From Chimonanthus salicifolius (taxonomy: Eukaryota; Streptophyta; Magnoliopsida; Laurales; Calycanthaceae), in NCBI GenBank assembly GCA_013350335.1, contig CM023537.1, positions 44,328,111 through 44,392,110 on the forward strand: a DNA stretch of 64,000 nucleotides, read 5' to 3'. Below the pieces are notes generated by a model. That model made no database searches. It saw only the letters and a program-made list of their open reading frames with translations, and was not told where the DNA came from. The position numbers and the translations under genes are program-made. Positions 1 through 11,741 of this stretch are shown piece by piece (the stretch's first letter is position 1; each line of letters opens with the position of its first letter).

Positions 1-273
1 ATGTACTTTGCTATCTAAAAATGGAGTAGTCTTAGGATCTATTATAACCCGCAGTTAGATTGAGATTAAGTATATTCCGCAAGTTTTATTTGTACCATGT
101 GTGGATCGGTTCTTATGGACTTTGTCCATACGCACATGGGCTTGACCAGTTAAGGGTCGGACTTTAGAAGTCCGAACTTAACTCGCGTCGTGACGTCCTG
201 CCCCGATCACTTCTTTATTATTATTTAAAAAAAATAAACTCTGATTTTAGAGTGAAAAGGACGGGGTGTTACA
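1..273 (+). mobile_element. 3' end of a gypsy-type LTR (B family), truncated by window start
   Basis: The stretch ends in GGGGTGTTACA at 263-273, the terminus expected of Del/Tekay-like LTRs. Just inside is a block around 120-215 (a gacttgaccagttaagg-like core and tccgaacttaactcgcg) that is the reverse complement of a block near the start of the LTR copies at 3747, 10883, 32767 and 39663. The LTR therefore reads on the plus strand and its 5' part lies outside the window. No primer-binding site follows position 273, so a solo LTR or the 3' LTR of an element is possible. Confidence 0.75.
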
Positions 274-2194
274 AAAAATGATTGGATTTTGTTTCTTTGT
301 CCATATCATTAATGGTTTGAATTTTGATGGGTCTCTTTTAGGTTTTTCTTTTTCCAATGTTAGTAGCTTTCATTTAATTTTTTTCCTTTTTAGTTTAATA
401 CTATATTATCTTTAAAGCATGACCAACAGCGGCACACGTTCTCTCTCTTTCAATTTCTCTCTGGTTGTCTTGGTAAAATCCACTTGGTTTTTGGGACTGG
501 TGGAAAGTGACTATCGTTTTGTTATTTGTTAACTAAAACTTGGATTTTACTTCTCCTATGGTTTGTTTTGAAGCAAAGGAAAACAGTCCCTTTTTTTGCT
601 TTATTGGTAGGATAGAAGTGAAATTTACTTATGTTTTCTCTGCTTTCTTTTCATAATTCTGCTCCGGGGGACACGCCAAATAACACCAAATCAGTTGTCC
701 ATTATTATTTATTATTTACTAAGGTGCAAAGTCGTCACTATTATGATGGGAACAACCGGCACTTGCTAACTATGCTACATGCTTATGAGTTTTCTTGCTT
801 TACTCTCAGGAGTAATTTAAAGAAATTGCATAACTTAAAATTTCTATTAAGGAAGATGTTATAATTCATATGTAGCCTGAATTCTAATTTTAGTAGGAAT
901 CTAATGTGGAAGTCATAGAAAACTTCTGGAGTTAGAAGTCCACCTTAGGTGGAATTTCAGTCGGTTTAGAAGTCTTGTAATAGTCAGTAGCTTGAGTTAT
1001 AAATAAGATTAGAAAGGTGAAGAAAAAAACACCTTTATTTCCAAAAATCAAATTAGATTGATATTCGAGATTACCTTGTTACTTTTCCTTCTCTACCTTT
1101 GCTGCAGGTTAGTTTCGCTGGTTCTAATCAAGCCTTGGTCATCTAGATTTCTGGGCATAATTCCAGAGGAGATCTCCCGCTGCAGTTTGGGCTTTATCCC
1201 AAACTTTCGCTGCCAGCTGGTCTTCCCATCTGCTGCTCGAGTTTCCGCCTCCAAGACGTGCAGCCATATCTGAGTTTTACTCCCTTTTCGCTGCTTTATT
1301 CTTGGTAGATCAGGTACCCTACACATCTGTCCTTCTTCTCCATCTATTCCTTCATCTTCTTCTTCTTCTCCCCTTTGATTCTCTTCTTCTTTCTCTGCTC
1401 CTCTTTCCGCCACCATTCCTCTCTCTTCGTTGCCTCCCTGTCTCGATTTTTCCCTTTCTTTCTTTTCCCCTTTGAATTTACCCTAATCCAGCCCTAAGAC
1501 TTACTCTCACATGTACCAAGCATTAGTCCATTTAAGCTACTTTTCACACGTGTGGCAAGTTGCGTGTGTGTGACATGAAAAACGTCAAAACTGATAAGTT
1601 ATCTGATTTTGTCCCCTCTTCCGCTATATTACAAAGGGTCTCCTAACGCCATCATAAATGAGTGCAAGCCATCATGAAGAAAATTGCCAAGTTTCGAGAG
1701 GATCTTGAGCTTCAAGCTTGTGGAATTCGTTTTCCACTCTAAGTGCTAGGGTTTTGACCTAGCAACCCCACATGTGGGGTCCATTATGCTTTTAAGTGGG
1801 CCCCGGGTCCATGGGTGGGGTCCATATGCATCAAACACACCGCTTTAGAGCTAAAATAAGATGGTATAGCCCAAACTTTGCCACGGTAAAAAAATGAAAC
1901 AATTTCCTCTCTTATTTGTATCTTCTGGTGTGATGTCCACATCAAGTGGGCACATATTGTAGAATATGGAACCCCTAAAAGTGAACTTCCATAGTGCATC
2001 CTCTCTCATTGGTGGAGATGACTCTCTCTCATCTGCTGGTGGAGAGGATGCTCTGCACCTCTGGTGGAAGTCTACTTCCAAAGGATGTGGACTATATTTT
2101 AATGGATAAAACTATTGTAAATTTGTTTTTTATTTATTTTACAGTTCCATTTATTGAGTTGTGCTTCTGTTGAAGGTCCTGTGGTAGAATTGGG
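274..2194. other. intergenic / 5' flank of the GH79 pseudogene, no gene seen
   Basis: I see no coding similarity here. Positions 1330-1475 are a strongly pyrimidine-rich plus-strand tract (CT repeats), which makes a spurious glutamate-rich open frame on the minus strand. A possible TATA-like ACTATATTTTAA lies near 2091, about 100 bp before the first heparanase-like codon. This could be the old promoter of the pseudogene, but that is inference only. Confidence 0.5.
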
Positions 2195-2839
2195 ATGGGC
2201 CTCCAGTTTCTTCTGCTTCTACTTTTATGCTGAATTCATGAAGTTTTAGGCCAAGGGTCAGTAGATGCAACTGTTGTAGTCAGAGACCGACGATAATTTC
2301 GTATGAGCCACACTTATTTGTGGCCTCCTGAAAAATGTAATTATGACCAATACCCATGGGGACAAGCTTCTGTTTTAAACCTGGTGAGGTTTCCGTTGTG
2401 AATTGGTAATTTACAATTTCTTATCTTGTTCTGAATTTGATATGCAGTTTACTCTTTTGAATTACATCCACAATGATACAAATTTTTCGTGTTTTTTCTA
2501 GGACTTGTATCATCCTTTTCTTGTCAAAGCATCCAAGGCTTGCTGTTTCATGCTTGCTTTTAATTTGTACCTCTAATTTCATTTTGATATTTTGAGTTCT
2601 TCACTGTTGTCAGCATTATAAAAGTCAATGTCATCTTAAGCACCACATTCATCTTATCACAATGACAACAGTCTGGCTTATGTAGTTAGTCTTTCTTTAA
2701 ATGAAGTATTTGCCGTCAACAATTAAGTCTCTCACAGAATCATTTTTAAAAAGATAGCAAGTGGTTTATTTGGCTTCTCTAAAGGTTGCCTGAGCATGGA
2801 GCGCTGGGATGCGCTCAACCTGTTATTCAAAAAGACAGG

Positions 2840-3741
2840 GTGAGGATTTGGTTTTATTTTTTTCCACATTTTGTGATTTAATTCCAACACATAGGGTGTT
2901 TGGAATACAATATTAGATTATTCACATATTTAAAGCCATTTTATCTTAATTTTTTTGACTGGGTAGAATCATTGTGACATGCTCTGCTTTGAAAACAATG
3001 CATGTGCTACTAAAGTACAAAATCATCTCCCAGATTCTATCCAACTTTTATGCTTCCAGGCTAATCTCTGGGATTTAGTTTTCTCAACGAAAGGTGCCTG
3101 TAAAATGAGGGAAAATCTTGGGTATCCCTTTTGTTACTAAAACAGAGGCTCTAGTGCATTTTAACTAGAGTGACACTATATCACTAGAGGTGAAGAGGAT
3201 TATGTTTGATGGATGCCATGTGGAGGTAAGCCAGTTGGCTAACAATGGCTGGATCAGTAATAGAATAATATAATTTCACCAATGAAATTACATGGCTCGT
3301 CAACTGAAAATGGATGAATTATTATCCATAGTTCAAAATCTCAGTTGATATGTAGTTCATGGATCATGGTCATGGCCTATACACTAAATGCACATATATC
3401 AACCACCTCAAAGATTTATACGGTATTGGGCAACCAATATACAGACATGGCTGAGATTTACATGACCATATTGCTTGCAATGCAAATCAACTTTGAATTT
3501 TACATTTTTTAATACTTTTGGATATTTCAGGTACATTCCATAATTTTGGGTTTAAAATTCTTCATTCCAATACAGTTTGATATGATGGAGTTCTGATATG
3601 TATTGCCAGCATGTATCATTCTCCTAATTAATACAACATTTGATACCACTTTTTTGAACCTGTCTCATTGTTCTTTTTTTTTTTTTGCCAAAATGAGAAT
3701 TCCTAGGAAATAGTTTTTTTTTTTTTTGGGGGGGAAGGGCA
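2840..3741 (+). other. intron sequence of the GH79 pseudogene, left of the solo LTR
   Basis: The stretch lies between the donor at 2840 and the solo LTR at 3747. It is AT-rich, has poly-T runs near 3670-3690 and 3713-3728 and a G-run at 3729-3734 just before the LTR. No coding similarity was recognised. Confidence 0.6.
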
Positions 3742-3746
3742 GGATG

Positions 3747-6700
3747 TGTAACGCCCCTCCCTCTAACCACCACCATCAGAGTAGAATTATATGAATATTT
3801 GAGTGGAGAGAAAGGCGAGCATCACGACACGAGTCAAGTCCGAATTCGAAGACCCGACCCTTGACTGGCCCAACTAGTGTATGCATGATATTTTGCGCAC
3901 TCTCTCATAATCCTGTGGAAATTTAAAACTATTTTGAACTTTGCATGAATAGTCAACACGTCCCATAGCAAGATAAAGAATTCCCACATACTAGAGTCAA
4001 ATACCAAACAACTTAAATACATAAATTCCACAACCATAAATATTACATTTCCCAAAAGATAACATTCTTCAAATTTACATTGTCTTCTAATTTCCAAATT
4101 ACAAGTACATTAAGCCAAGCTATTCAAGCTTCAATTCTCGTGTCCATCTCGCTCATATTCGACCATCACTTGATCTGATTTCATCTACGCACTTCAACTT
4201 GCATACACAATTTGGAGGGGGGGAATTTATGGGCTTACTCAACACGCCCAGTAGGAATTCCGATCACATAATATGTCCTACGGTGTGTCATACTAAGACA
4301 ATACACATACTAGTACTTTTACCAAATCTCGATTACATCATATTTCAAATTTACAGAAAATTCATACTTCAAAACATACTATGCCAATCTAAGTGTTTCA
4401 ATACTTTACCCAAATCATACTTGAAAACATAACACACATTTCATTATGGGGTATTGTACTCATACCTAACTCATCTCATAATTTCAAGCTTAAAAACAAT
4501 GGTCAAAACACTACTCATAAGGAAATCATATTCACTTGTCCTTTCAAAATGCTACATGCCAACCATGTATCAAAGTACTTTTCTCAAGACTCATTTCTAT
4601 GTCATTTTAGGAAAACCTCCCGTTCGAGACATATATAATATATACTTCCTCCCATTATCTCTAGATCAAGATAGGAAACTCAAGACAAGACCATAACAAT
4701 TTCATAATGAAAATACCACATTGAAAATTCATCGTTAAGACCTTTCACGAAAACCATATTCTTTCCTTTACTTCAAATGCCATGCTCAATTAATGTAAGT
4801 GTTCATCAATATGTAACATGTTATGCCATGGGTGCCATGATTTATGCATACCCTTATCTAGCCCCATGCGTAGGTGTTTCAATATTTCCTTTAGAACAAC
4901 GGGGCATTTCATCCTCCCGTATATTCATTTAATATTCATCTTTTTTTGGGGTATCCTGTTACATATCATCATAAAACTCAAACATTCTTTCTTGGCCATA
5001 CATACACGACATCAAACCTTGCTTGGGACAATTCAATATTTTGATTCGTCAATCATAACACGACACCAAAGTCCGTCCGGACATTCGGCACTTTGGTTCG
5101 TTGACAGTAACACCATCACAATAATCATGACCCTAAGGTCCATTTGGACAAACTAGTCCCTGGTTATCATTTCATGTATTTCCCATCCCATGCTTCATGC
5201 ATGAGGAATATGAATGCAAATGATGCCAATGATCACATGTCACGTGTTTTCAATTTATTTCCATAAACACGAAAAACGTTCCTTTCACAACACACATATT
5301 ATACATAAATATCTCAAGATGATTTAGAAACTCATTAAATTGAAATCCACAACTTTTCAAGTAAAATATCATACCTCTCAAAATATTCATTCGATAACAC
5401 TTAGCCATAATGTACATTTCAAAACATATCGCCTATCTTATAATTCTAAGGGGTGAAATATTCCAAAGTACTTCAATTGAAAATGACCTCAATTTTATAA
5501 GTCAAGAACACATGTTTTTCAAAGGGAATCAAATCATCATTTTCTTATTGTTAATAAGATATTGAATTCACACCCATTACATTTCAACGAAGAAGGAAAA
5601 CTTACTTGATCTTAGCCGATCAGTAAATGAAGGTAATCCACGAACTAGCTTATTCGATCCCGGGTTCACTCTTTGACCGTTCGTTCATTGTTCATGCATC
5701 AAAATATCACATACATAGCATTAGATTTCTTCTCATTAATTTTTCAATTCTTTAATTCTTACATTTTATTTCTCCACATCTAAGGTCTCATTAGGTCCTG
5801 TAGGTCATTAGATAAAAGGCTAACATAGCCTAGGTGATCCCACAAAAATATCTGTTCGAGCACATGTTTTCTTCCCACTTTTTCTCAAGTTATGGTACGA
5901 GTATTGGTTTATATCTTCTACTGGGTTTTACAATAAAATTTCCTCTTATATTTCTCAGATTTGTTCATCACAGAAGCACATCGACACGATCGGTGTGTTT
6001 CCTACAATTAGCCTACCCGTCAATCAGTCCAATCTAAGCAACCTTGCAAACTGATAGCAATTCTGCAGTACATATCGACCCCAGTCGATATGTCTAGCAG
6101 AAGATCTGGTTTTCTTTTCCTTTCTTTTCTTTTATTTCTCTTTATTGTCACTCCCAAGTGTACACATCGACTCCAGTCGATGCATACACCTGGTTCTGGT
6201 TCGAAAGACATGTTTTTCATCCTTTTCTTCACTTTCATTCCAGCACATACAAGTCGATTTGTACTCCTGGGATTTTCTGCAACTCCCTTATCTCGGGTTG
6301 CATGTTCCCCATTTCGTGATTTTTTTCTCCAAGTTGTTATTTAAGATAAATCTAAGTATCCTAGCGTGCTTTATTAACTTTGAATCACAATGAAATCATC
6401 TTAAATATCATATACCTTGAGATCTTTGGTGATTTCTTGGATGAGAAATGCTTGAGCTCGAGTTGGGTTTTCCTCGCTCGATCCTTGCTTTTCCTCTCTC
6501 GACTTTCCTCTTCCTTTTCCTCTTTCTTTGTTTTCTCTCCTTTCTCGAGCTTCCTTGGAGCTCACTGATTTTAAGTGTGAGGGGATGGAGGAGAGATGGA
6601 CGAGGAAGGAAGTACTACGTTCGAATGGGAGGAGGAGGATGGAAGGGACTCGAGCAGCCCTCCTCCTCTCCTCTACTCTTCTTCTTCTCTTTTTCTTTGT

Positions 6701-7443
6701 TGTTGCCCTAGCCACCGAATTGAAATGGGGAGAGAGGAATGGGCATCAACCCATTTTCCTCTCCATTCTCTCTTTCCTCCCCTTTTAGTCAACAAGTAAT
6801 CCACGTGGAGAGCATGCATTGGCTCTCAAGGATGGTGGTAGGTGAGTGATGGGACACAATGGGAGACAGTTGTGTAGTTTCGGACTTAAGCTACTGAACA
6901 CACACACGATACATGTTTTTGGTCGATACATGTCTTGGGTGGATTTATAAACACATTGACCTTTGTCGATGTATACATCTGGGATCTCCTTTCTCCTCTT
7001 CAATCAACACAATACATGTGGAGAGCATGCAGTGGTCTCCAAGGATAGTGGTAGGCGGGGTAGGTGGGGCATTTAATGTATGAGAGGACGTGTACAGAGG
7101 GTGGTTGTGCGAATCAGATTCAATATATCTGGACCTGCTCGATATATGGTAAAAGTCGATACATATCTAATTGAGATTTTAGTACACATCGACATAACTC
7201 GATACATACATTTGCAATTCTAAGCTTCGGGTTGATTTTCCAATACATATGCAAAACTCGATACATACCAAGCAGATACACATTGCCTAGGTCAATATGT
7301 ATCACTCGGAAATTTCAGATTTCCTTATTCCTTCTTATTTTCATTTCTTTTCTTACTTTGTTTGATACCCAATCCTATTTCCAATCCATTCTTTTAAGAG
7401 GGGATTACATTAATCCACTGGTTCAGAATTTCGGGGTGTTATA
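3747..7443 (-). mobile_element. solo LTR (B1) of a Del/Tekay-like gypsy family
   Basis: The unit begins TGTAACGCCCC at 3747 and ends with GGGGTGTTATA at 7443. It is flanked on both sides by the 5 bp GGATG (3742-3746 and 7444-7448), a perfect target-site duplication. The related LTR at 10883 is followed on the minus strand by a primer-binding site and gag, so this family reads on the minus strand here. No internal domain lies between the duplications, so this is a solo LTR, the usual product of LTR-LTR recombination. The length of 3,697 bp is long for an LTR but consistent with the other copies. It sits inside an intron of the GH79 pseudogene. Open frames inside it are short and low-complexity, so I do not call genes. 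Confidence 0.9.
5960..7305. repeat. array of short inverted repeats with TCGAC/GTCGA cores in the B1 LTR
   Basis: Imperfect palindromes of about 20-24 nt recur. Examples are catatcgaccccagtcgata at 6071-6090, acatcgactccagtcgatg at 6164-6182, cacattgacctttgtcgatg around 6951, and cacatcgacataactcgata around 7187. Arms are 7-8 nt and the spacer 3-6 nt. The same motif set occurs in the related LTRs at 22015-23425 and in 39355-39545 plus 49400-49670, but not in the unrelated sequence between them. Function is unknown. Confidence 0.7.
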
Positions 7444-7448
7444 GGATG

Positions 7449-8018
7449 CGAACAGGCAGGCTGGTGTTTGAGTGATCTAAAGTTTGCTATTATTACCAAT
7501 TCTCCATCTTGCAGTTATTTGTTGGGTTAAAATATTAATCAATAATTACTTTAGGATTCATCAGGAAGTAATTTCTCTAATTTGATAAGAAAATACAAAG
7601 CAGTTGGCAAATTCTCTCTATCATACTATGTTTGCAGGTTCAAGTCATTTTACCATTTCAAAAGGAAAAATAAACCTACTCTTTAAGTGTTGTTTTATGC
7701 ATTAAGTTCAAGAGTTTGTTAAAATCATGCAAAAAATACAGTAGACCAAGATGAGGTGGCAAAGCTTGTACCTGGAGGAAAAAAGAATATAAATGAAGTG
7801 TTGTGTGGTATACCTGATATTTGATTGCAGTGATGTGGATTTTCATCTATATGGGTGGATTTAATCGGTAACTTTTCATCATCAAGGAATTAGTTTCTTA
7901 TGCTGAAACATTGTATACAGAAAGGGGCGCCGTCATTTATATCTGTAGACTGAAAATAGAAGGTTTCGTTATCTCCAAAATTTGTTGTGTAATTGAATAC
8001 AAAATTTTATTTTTCCAG
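7449..8018 (+). other. intron sequence of the GH79 pseudogene, right of the solo LTR
   Basis: The stretch runs from the second GGATG duplication to the AG acceptor at 8017-8018 (ttttccag). No coding similarity was seen. Together with 2840-3741 it reconstitutes one intron of about 1.5 kb before the LTR insertion. Confidence 0.6.
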
Positions 8019-9056
8019 AGCGATTATGACATTTGGTCTTAATACACTCTACGGAAGGCATGAAGTAAAAAAAAGGGACCTGGGGAGGTTCTTGGAATTC
8101 TAGTAATGCTCGCAAGTTTATTGAGTACACCATTTCAAAGGGACATCAAGTTGACTCCTGGGAATTTGGTACAATAGATAGAACCCTTTGTTTCTTGTTC
8201 TTAACTCAATCCTTTTTTTTTTCTTACCTCTCCCAAAACCTTGGCTTACTATCAGGAAACGAGTTGAGTGGAAGCGGCGTTGGAGCAAGTGTTACTGCTT
8301 AGCAGTATGGAAAAGATCTAATTAGCCTTAAAGCTATCCTTGACGATTTATACAAGACTTCCAGATTGCAACCATTGCTGTTGGCTCCAGGAGGATTCTT
8401 TGATCAGGAGTGGTTTAAAAGGCTTCTTCAGGTCTCAGGGTCAAATGTTATCGGTGTTGTGACTCATCATATATACAATCTTGGTGCAGGTTGGTAAGAT
8501 GTATAACCTCTTAACAAGTATACTCAATTTTTTGAAAGAAACTTCACTTTTTACATTATCTCCATATTGGCTTTCATCATCATGATTAATTAGATGATAT
8601 TAGTCGATACTCAAAATTTTCATTACTAAAGAGTCTTCCTAGTTCTATTACATGGTTCTATATTCTGTTTCTACTTATGCAATTTTATGTATTTCAATAT
8701 ATCATGTATGTATAAATTCCCTGCAATGATAATTTGTTTTGTTGAGATAACTGAGTCTGCAAGTCAGTTGCTAGACCATCTTGAACTCATAACTAACAAA
8801 TGACCAACAAAAGATAAATGAAAACATTACAAGGACCAAGGATGCTACCAACAATACCTTTCTTTTTGCAGGTGTTGATCCTAAGCTTATTCAGAAGTAT
8901 TGGATCCAAATTGTTTAGATCGAATAGCTGGAACATTTAAGAAACTCCAACTCACAATACAAAAATATGGGCCATGGGCTACTGCTTGGGTTGGGGAATT
9001 TGGTGGTGCCTACAACAGTGGTGGCCGTTCAATATCTGACACCATCATACTTCAGT

Positions 9057-9479
9057 ATACTTCTAGGTGTCTAATATCTTGACTTTCATCTATTGGGAGG
9101 GGTACATTCAACAACTCTAAGAATTCAACTTATGTGAGTCTATAGATAACTCTCTAACAAATCTACTTCAGTAAGTCTCTGGCTACCTACAGAGTCAGCC
9201 GACCAGACTAACTCGGTAGACGCCTATAGCCTCCCAGTTTGAGCTTATATCAGTTGACTAAACCACTAAATACCTATTCTCTGAAGTACTAGTCATGATA
9301 CGACCAACACCTTTTGGTTTACAACTTACACAACATTGAATGCAAATCTCATACATTTCGCAACTCACATTACACAATGTTCATAGTACAATTAATGCAC
9401 ATCGGTTATGACACAACTTTCATTTATATAGAACATACATTATCATTCCACATAATTAGCAAAATCAGTTGGACCCTCA
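9057..9479. other. junction between the GH79 pseudogene and gypsy internal sequence, no gene
   Basis: Heparanase similarity stops at about 9056 after the GRSISDT-like residues, and gypsy gag similarity starts (minus strand) below about 9750. The stretch between has no recognisable coding content. The lost 3' exons of the GH79 gene suggest a deletion or insertion breakpoint here. Confidence 0.45.
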
Positions 9480-9589
9480 TATAATGAGTGTAATACATCA
9501 TATTAAATTTCTTGTTCTCATCATTGCTAGGCTTTGGATCATCAACGGGTTGGACTGTCTGGTGGATTACTAAAAGTCCCTACTTGGGA

Positions 9590-10557
9590 TGTTTGACGGC
9601 CCTGTGGGCAATTCTTTTTGAAGTGACCTGTTTGCCCACACTGGTGGCAAGGGAATGAAGGTTCAGAGAACTGTACTTGTGGACAATCCCTCCTGAGGTG
9701 GTCTGACTGCTTACAAAATAAACATGAGGTTTTTCCAGTGGATTGTAGTGTGGATGTAGAAGCTAAGGAACGTTGCGTATTTGACTGGGCCCTCTTGTCG
9801 GGTCAAAATGAACTTCCACCACTCTGTCTCCTCTCGTGTTCCATGTAACATGTAGATTCTACTAAGTTTTTCTCAATAGTCATCGCCCTACTCACTATCT
9901 CCACGAATGTCCTGGCTGCAGGGGATATTACTCTGGATCTAATGATGGGTCGAAGACCCCTTTCAAACTTTCGGGTCTTCTTGTATTCTGTGCCCACCAT
10001 GTATGGGGCATAGTGTAAGAGTTTGATGAATTCTCGTTGATATTCCACCATAGTCCTATCCCCTTGGGTCAAATTCATAAGTTCTTGGGCCTTAGCCTCT
10101 TTCTCAACCTTTGGGAAGTAGTCTTCTAGGAACATGTCCTTGAACACTTCCATGTCATTTCCGTTGTCACACGACTTTCCTTAATAGCCCTCAACCATTG
10201 GCCCGCATCATTAATGAGCTATGACGTAGCTGAAAGGATTTTTTCTTGTTCTTCTGTGATTCTTAACAACTCAAAATTTTGGGTGGTGTTTTTAACCCAA
10301 TTCTCGGCTTCTATGGGTCCCTCAATGCCTTTGAAGTAAGGGGGACACTGACTTTGGAAATCTTTCACGAGAGCCCGGTCTCGAGAGTCAATCGTGATGG
10401 TCAGGCCAATTCCTGCCTGATTAGACTGTATCATTGCACTTGCTATTGCCTGAAGAAGGCCTTGAAGTTCGGGTGACGTGAATGGGACAATGTCACTAGT
10501 CCCTCCAACATTTCTCTGCTGCATACGGTTTCTTCGGGGACGTTCTCTCGATGGCAT
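9590..10557 (-). pseudogene. Ty3/gypsy gag remnant (capsid plus zinc knuckles)
   Basis: Read on the minus strand, 10557-10219 gives a gag N-terminus starting MPSRERPRRN with a PPYFKGIEGPIEAENWV segment typical of Del/Tekay gag. 10153-9803 continues with a retrotransposon-gag core (EDYFPKVEKEAKAQELMNL, then a Y-x-R-E-F-I-x-L box). About 9750-9595 encodes two CCHC-type knuckles (a CKQSDHLRRDC-like one and CGQTGHFKKNC). There is a frame break between 10219 and 10153 and another near 9800. No protease, RT or integrase follows, so the element is truncated. Gag would form the virus-like particle; this copy is non-functional. Confidence 0.85.
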
Positions 10558-10868
10558 TTTACTATGCCAAGAAACAACTTGACTGAAATTCTACTCATCC
10601 GACAATTTCATGCTAATTGTTCATCTAAATAGTTGTATTACATCATACTTGCTCATATCAGTTTATGAGTTTTAAACACTTTTAGATATTCCTCACCACA
10701 TCATCTAACTTCACACTACTACTGTACTCAACTCATTTAAGAGTGAACATATCACATCTTATACCCCTAATCGACGAAATTTCCTATTCTTTTATTGCAT
10801 CTTACTCGGGGAATTCTCAAGTTTTGTCTAAATTTGACTCAGGGAATCTTTCCTTATTTTATTTTCAT
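10558..10868 (-). other. untranslated leader between PBS and gag
   Basis: This is the 5' internal leader of the minus-strand gypsy fragment. I see no ORF or further signal. Confidence 0.5.
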
Positions 10869-10880
10869 GCTCTGATACAA
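10869..10880 (-). promoter_or_regulatory. primer-binding site (initiator tRNA-Met type) of the gypsy element
   Basis: On the minus strand the site reads TTGTATCAGAGC, one base short of the plant consensus TTGGTATCAGAGC. It lies two bases after the LTR end at 10883, exactly where a PBS should be. It fixes the orientation of the whole B family of LTRs in this window. Confidence 0.8.
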
Positions 10881-11221
10881 CCTGTAAAGCCCATCCCTCT
10901 AACCACCCTTATAAGAGTAATATAAGATGAATATTTGGCAGAGACGAAGGCGAGCGTGACAATGCGAGTCAAGTCCGAGTTCGAAGACCCGACCCTTGAC
11001 TGGCCCAACTAGTGTGGTGCATGATAATTTTGCACACATACTAACTTATAACCTGTGGAAAATTTGAAACTTTTATTTCATTTGCATGAATATCAATCTC
11101 CAAGTCAAAGTTAAATAAGGAATTCCCAACAACGTGCATGAATCACATACAAAAATGAAATTACAAATGTCAAAGTCTCAATTATTACATTCCCCAAGAT
11201 ACAACATCCTAACAAATATTA

Positions 11222-11741
11222 TTTCTTCTTTGAATGAAGACCTTTTCTTCTTAGCATAACAACTACACTTATACCTCCACCAAAAAGAGATGATTCTTAT
11301 GGCTCTGATACCAATAACAGTAGGATCTATAATGATAGGAATCATCTCAAATTTTAAAACTTCCTTTTCATTAATTCTTTTGCTTTAGCAGAATATTTTC
11401 GAAATAATTCAGCTAATCGAGATTCCTTTTCGACTTCTTTTTCTTTTCTTTTGTCTTTTGCTGAAGAATACCAAAACTTTCCACCACTGAAGATATTCTG
11501 TAACTGAGCTATCGGGATTAACATGAGAGTCAGGGTCCCATCGAGGATGGAGATCATCAAGAGGCACAACTTTATCATCAAGATTTTCTTCTGGATCATG
11601 ATTACTATCCCAATCATGATCACCAACTTTTTTCTTTGGGAGATACTCATTTAAAATTTGTTTAATCTTTTCTTCAAAATTGACGGAGTCAACAGACATG
11701 TCCATTGGCTCAGGAGAATTTTTTTCGAGCAATTTCTTTGG
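11222..11741 (-). repeat. left terminal repeat of the integrated pararetrovirus
   Basis: It is near-identical to 19774-20290 (for example both contain gatgattcttatggctctga and cgagcaatttctttgg), with scattered substitutions and a few 1-3 nt indels. It contains the C-terminal part of the last viral ORF and the PBS. Left of it, the flanking LTR resumes. Confidence 0.88.
11301..11314 (-). promoter_or_regulatory. pararetroviral primer-binding site, copy 1
   Basis: The minus strand reads TTGGTATCAGAGCC, a perfect match to the plant initiator tRNA-Met complementary site. It lies about 40 nt after the stop codon of the last viral ORF at 11354. Confidence 0.85.

Larger units (their letters stand above)
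2195..9056 (+). pseudogene. heparanase-like (glycoside hydrolase family 79) pseudogene with a solo LTR in one intron
   Basis: Plant GH79 proteins are secreted or membrane-linked beta-glucuronidases acting on cell-wall proteoglycans. Exon pieces appear in family order. 2195-2383 starts with MGLQFLLLLLLC, a signal-peptide-like start, then has a TGA codon, and contains KCNY and YPWGQASVLNL; its donor is at 2384. 2502-about 2545 (DLYHPFLVKA) follows an AG acceptor. About 2725-2839 has GLFGFSKGCLSMERWDAL and a GT donor at 2840. 8019-8168 has TFGLNTLYGRHEVKK. 8256-8489 has NELSGSGVGAS and LLLAPGGFFDQEW. 8872-about 9050 has LTIQKYGPWATAWVGEFGG. GT-AG junctions are visible at most borders. Breaks: a stop at codon 13, loss of the GGSLQDQ-type region between the second and third pieces, a frameshift after the A-run near 8070, an in-frame TAG in 8256-8489, and a 1 nt frameshift near 8900. 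The 3' exons are missing after about 9056. Several disabling changes make a functional gene very unlikely. Confidence 0.85.

Noticed and set aside
1093..1416. 107-codon minus-strand frame rich in Glu and Arg
   Set aside because: It is the complement of a CT-rich tract; low-complexity composition, no domain and no gene context.
6401..6799. Several 60-100 codon frames on both strands in the B1 LTR
   Set aside because: They lie in a tct/gag-biased tract near the LTR transcription-start region. Overlapping frames in both directions are not conserved in the related LTR copies.
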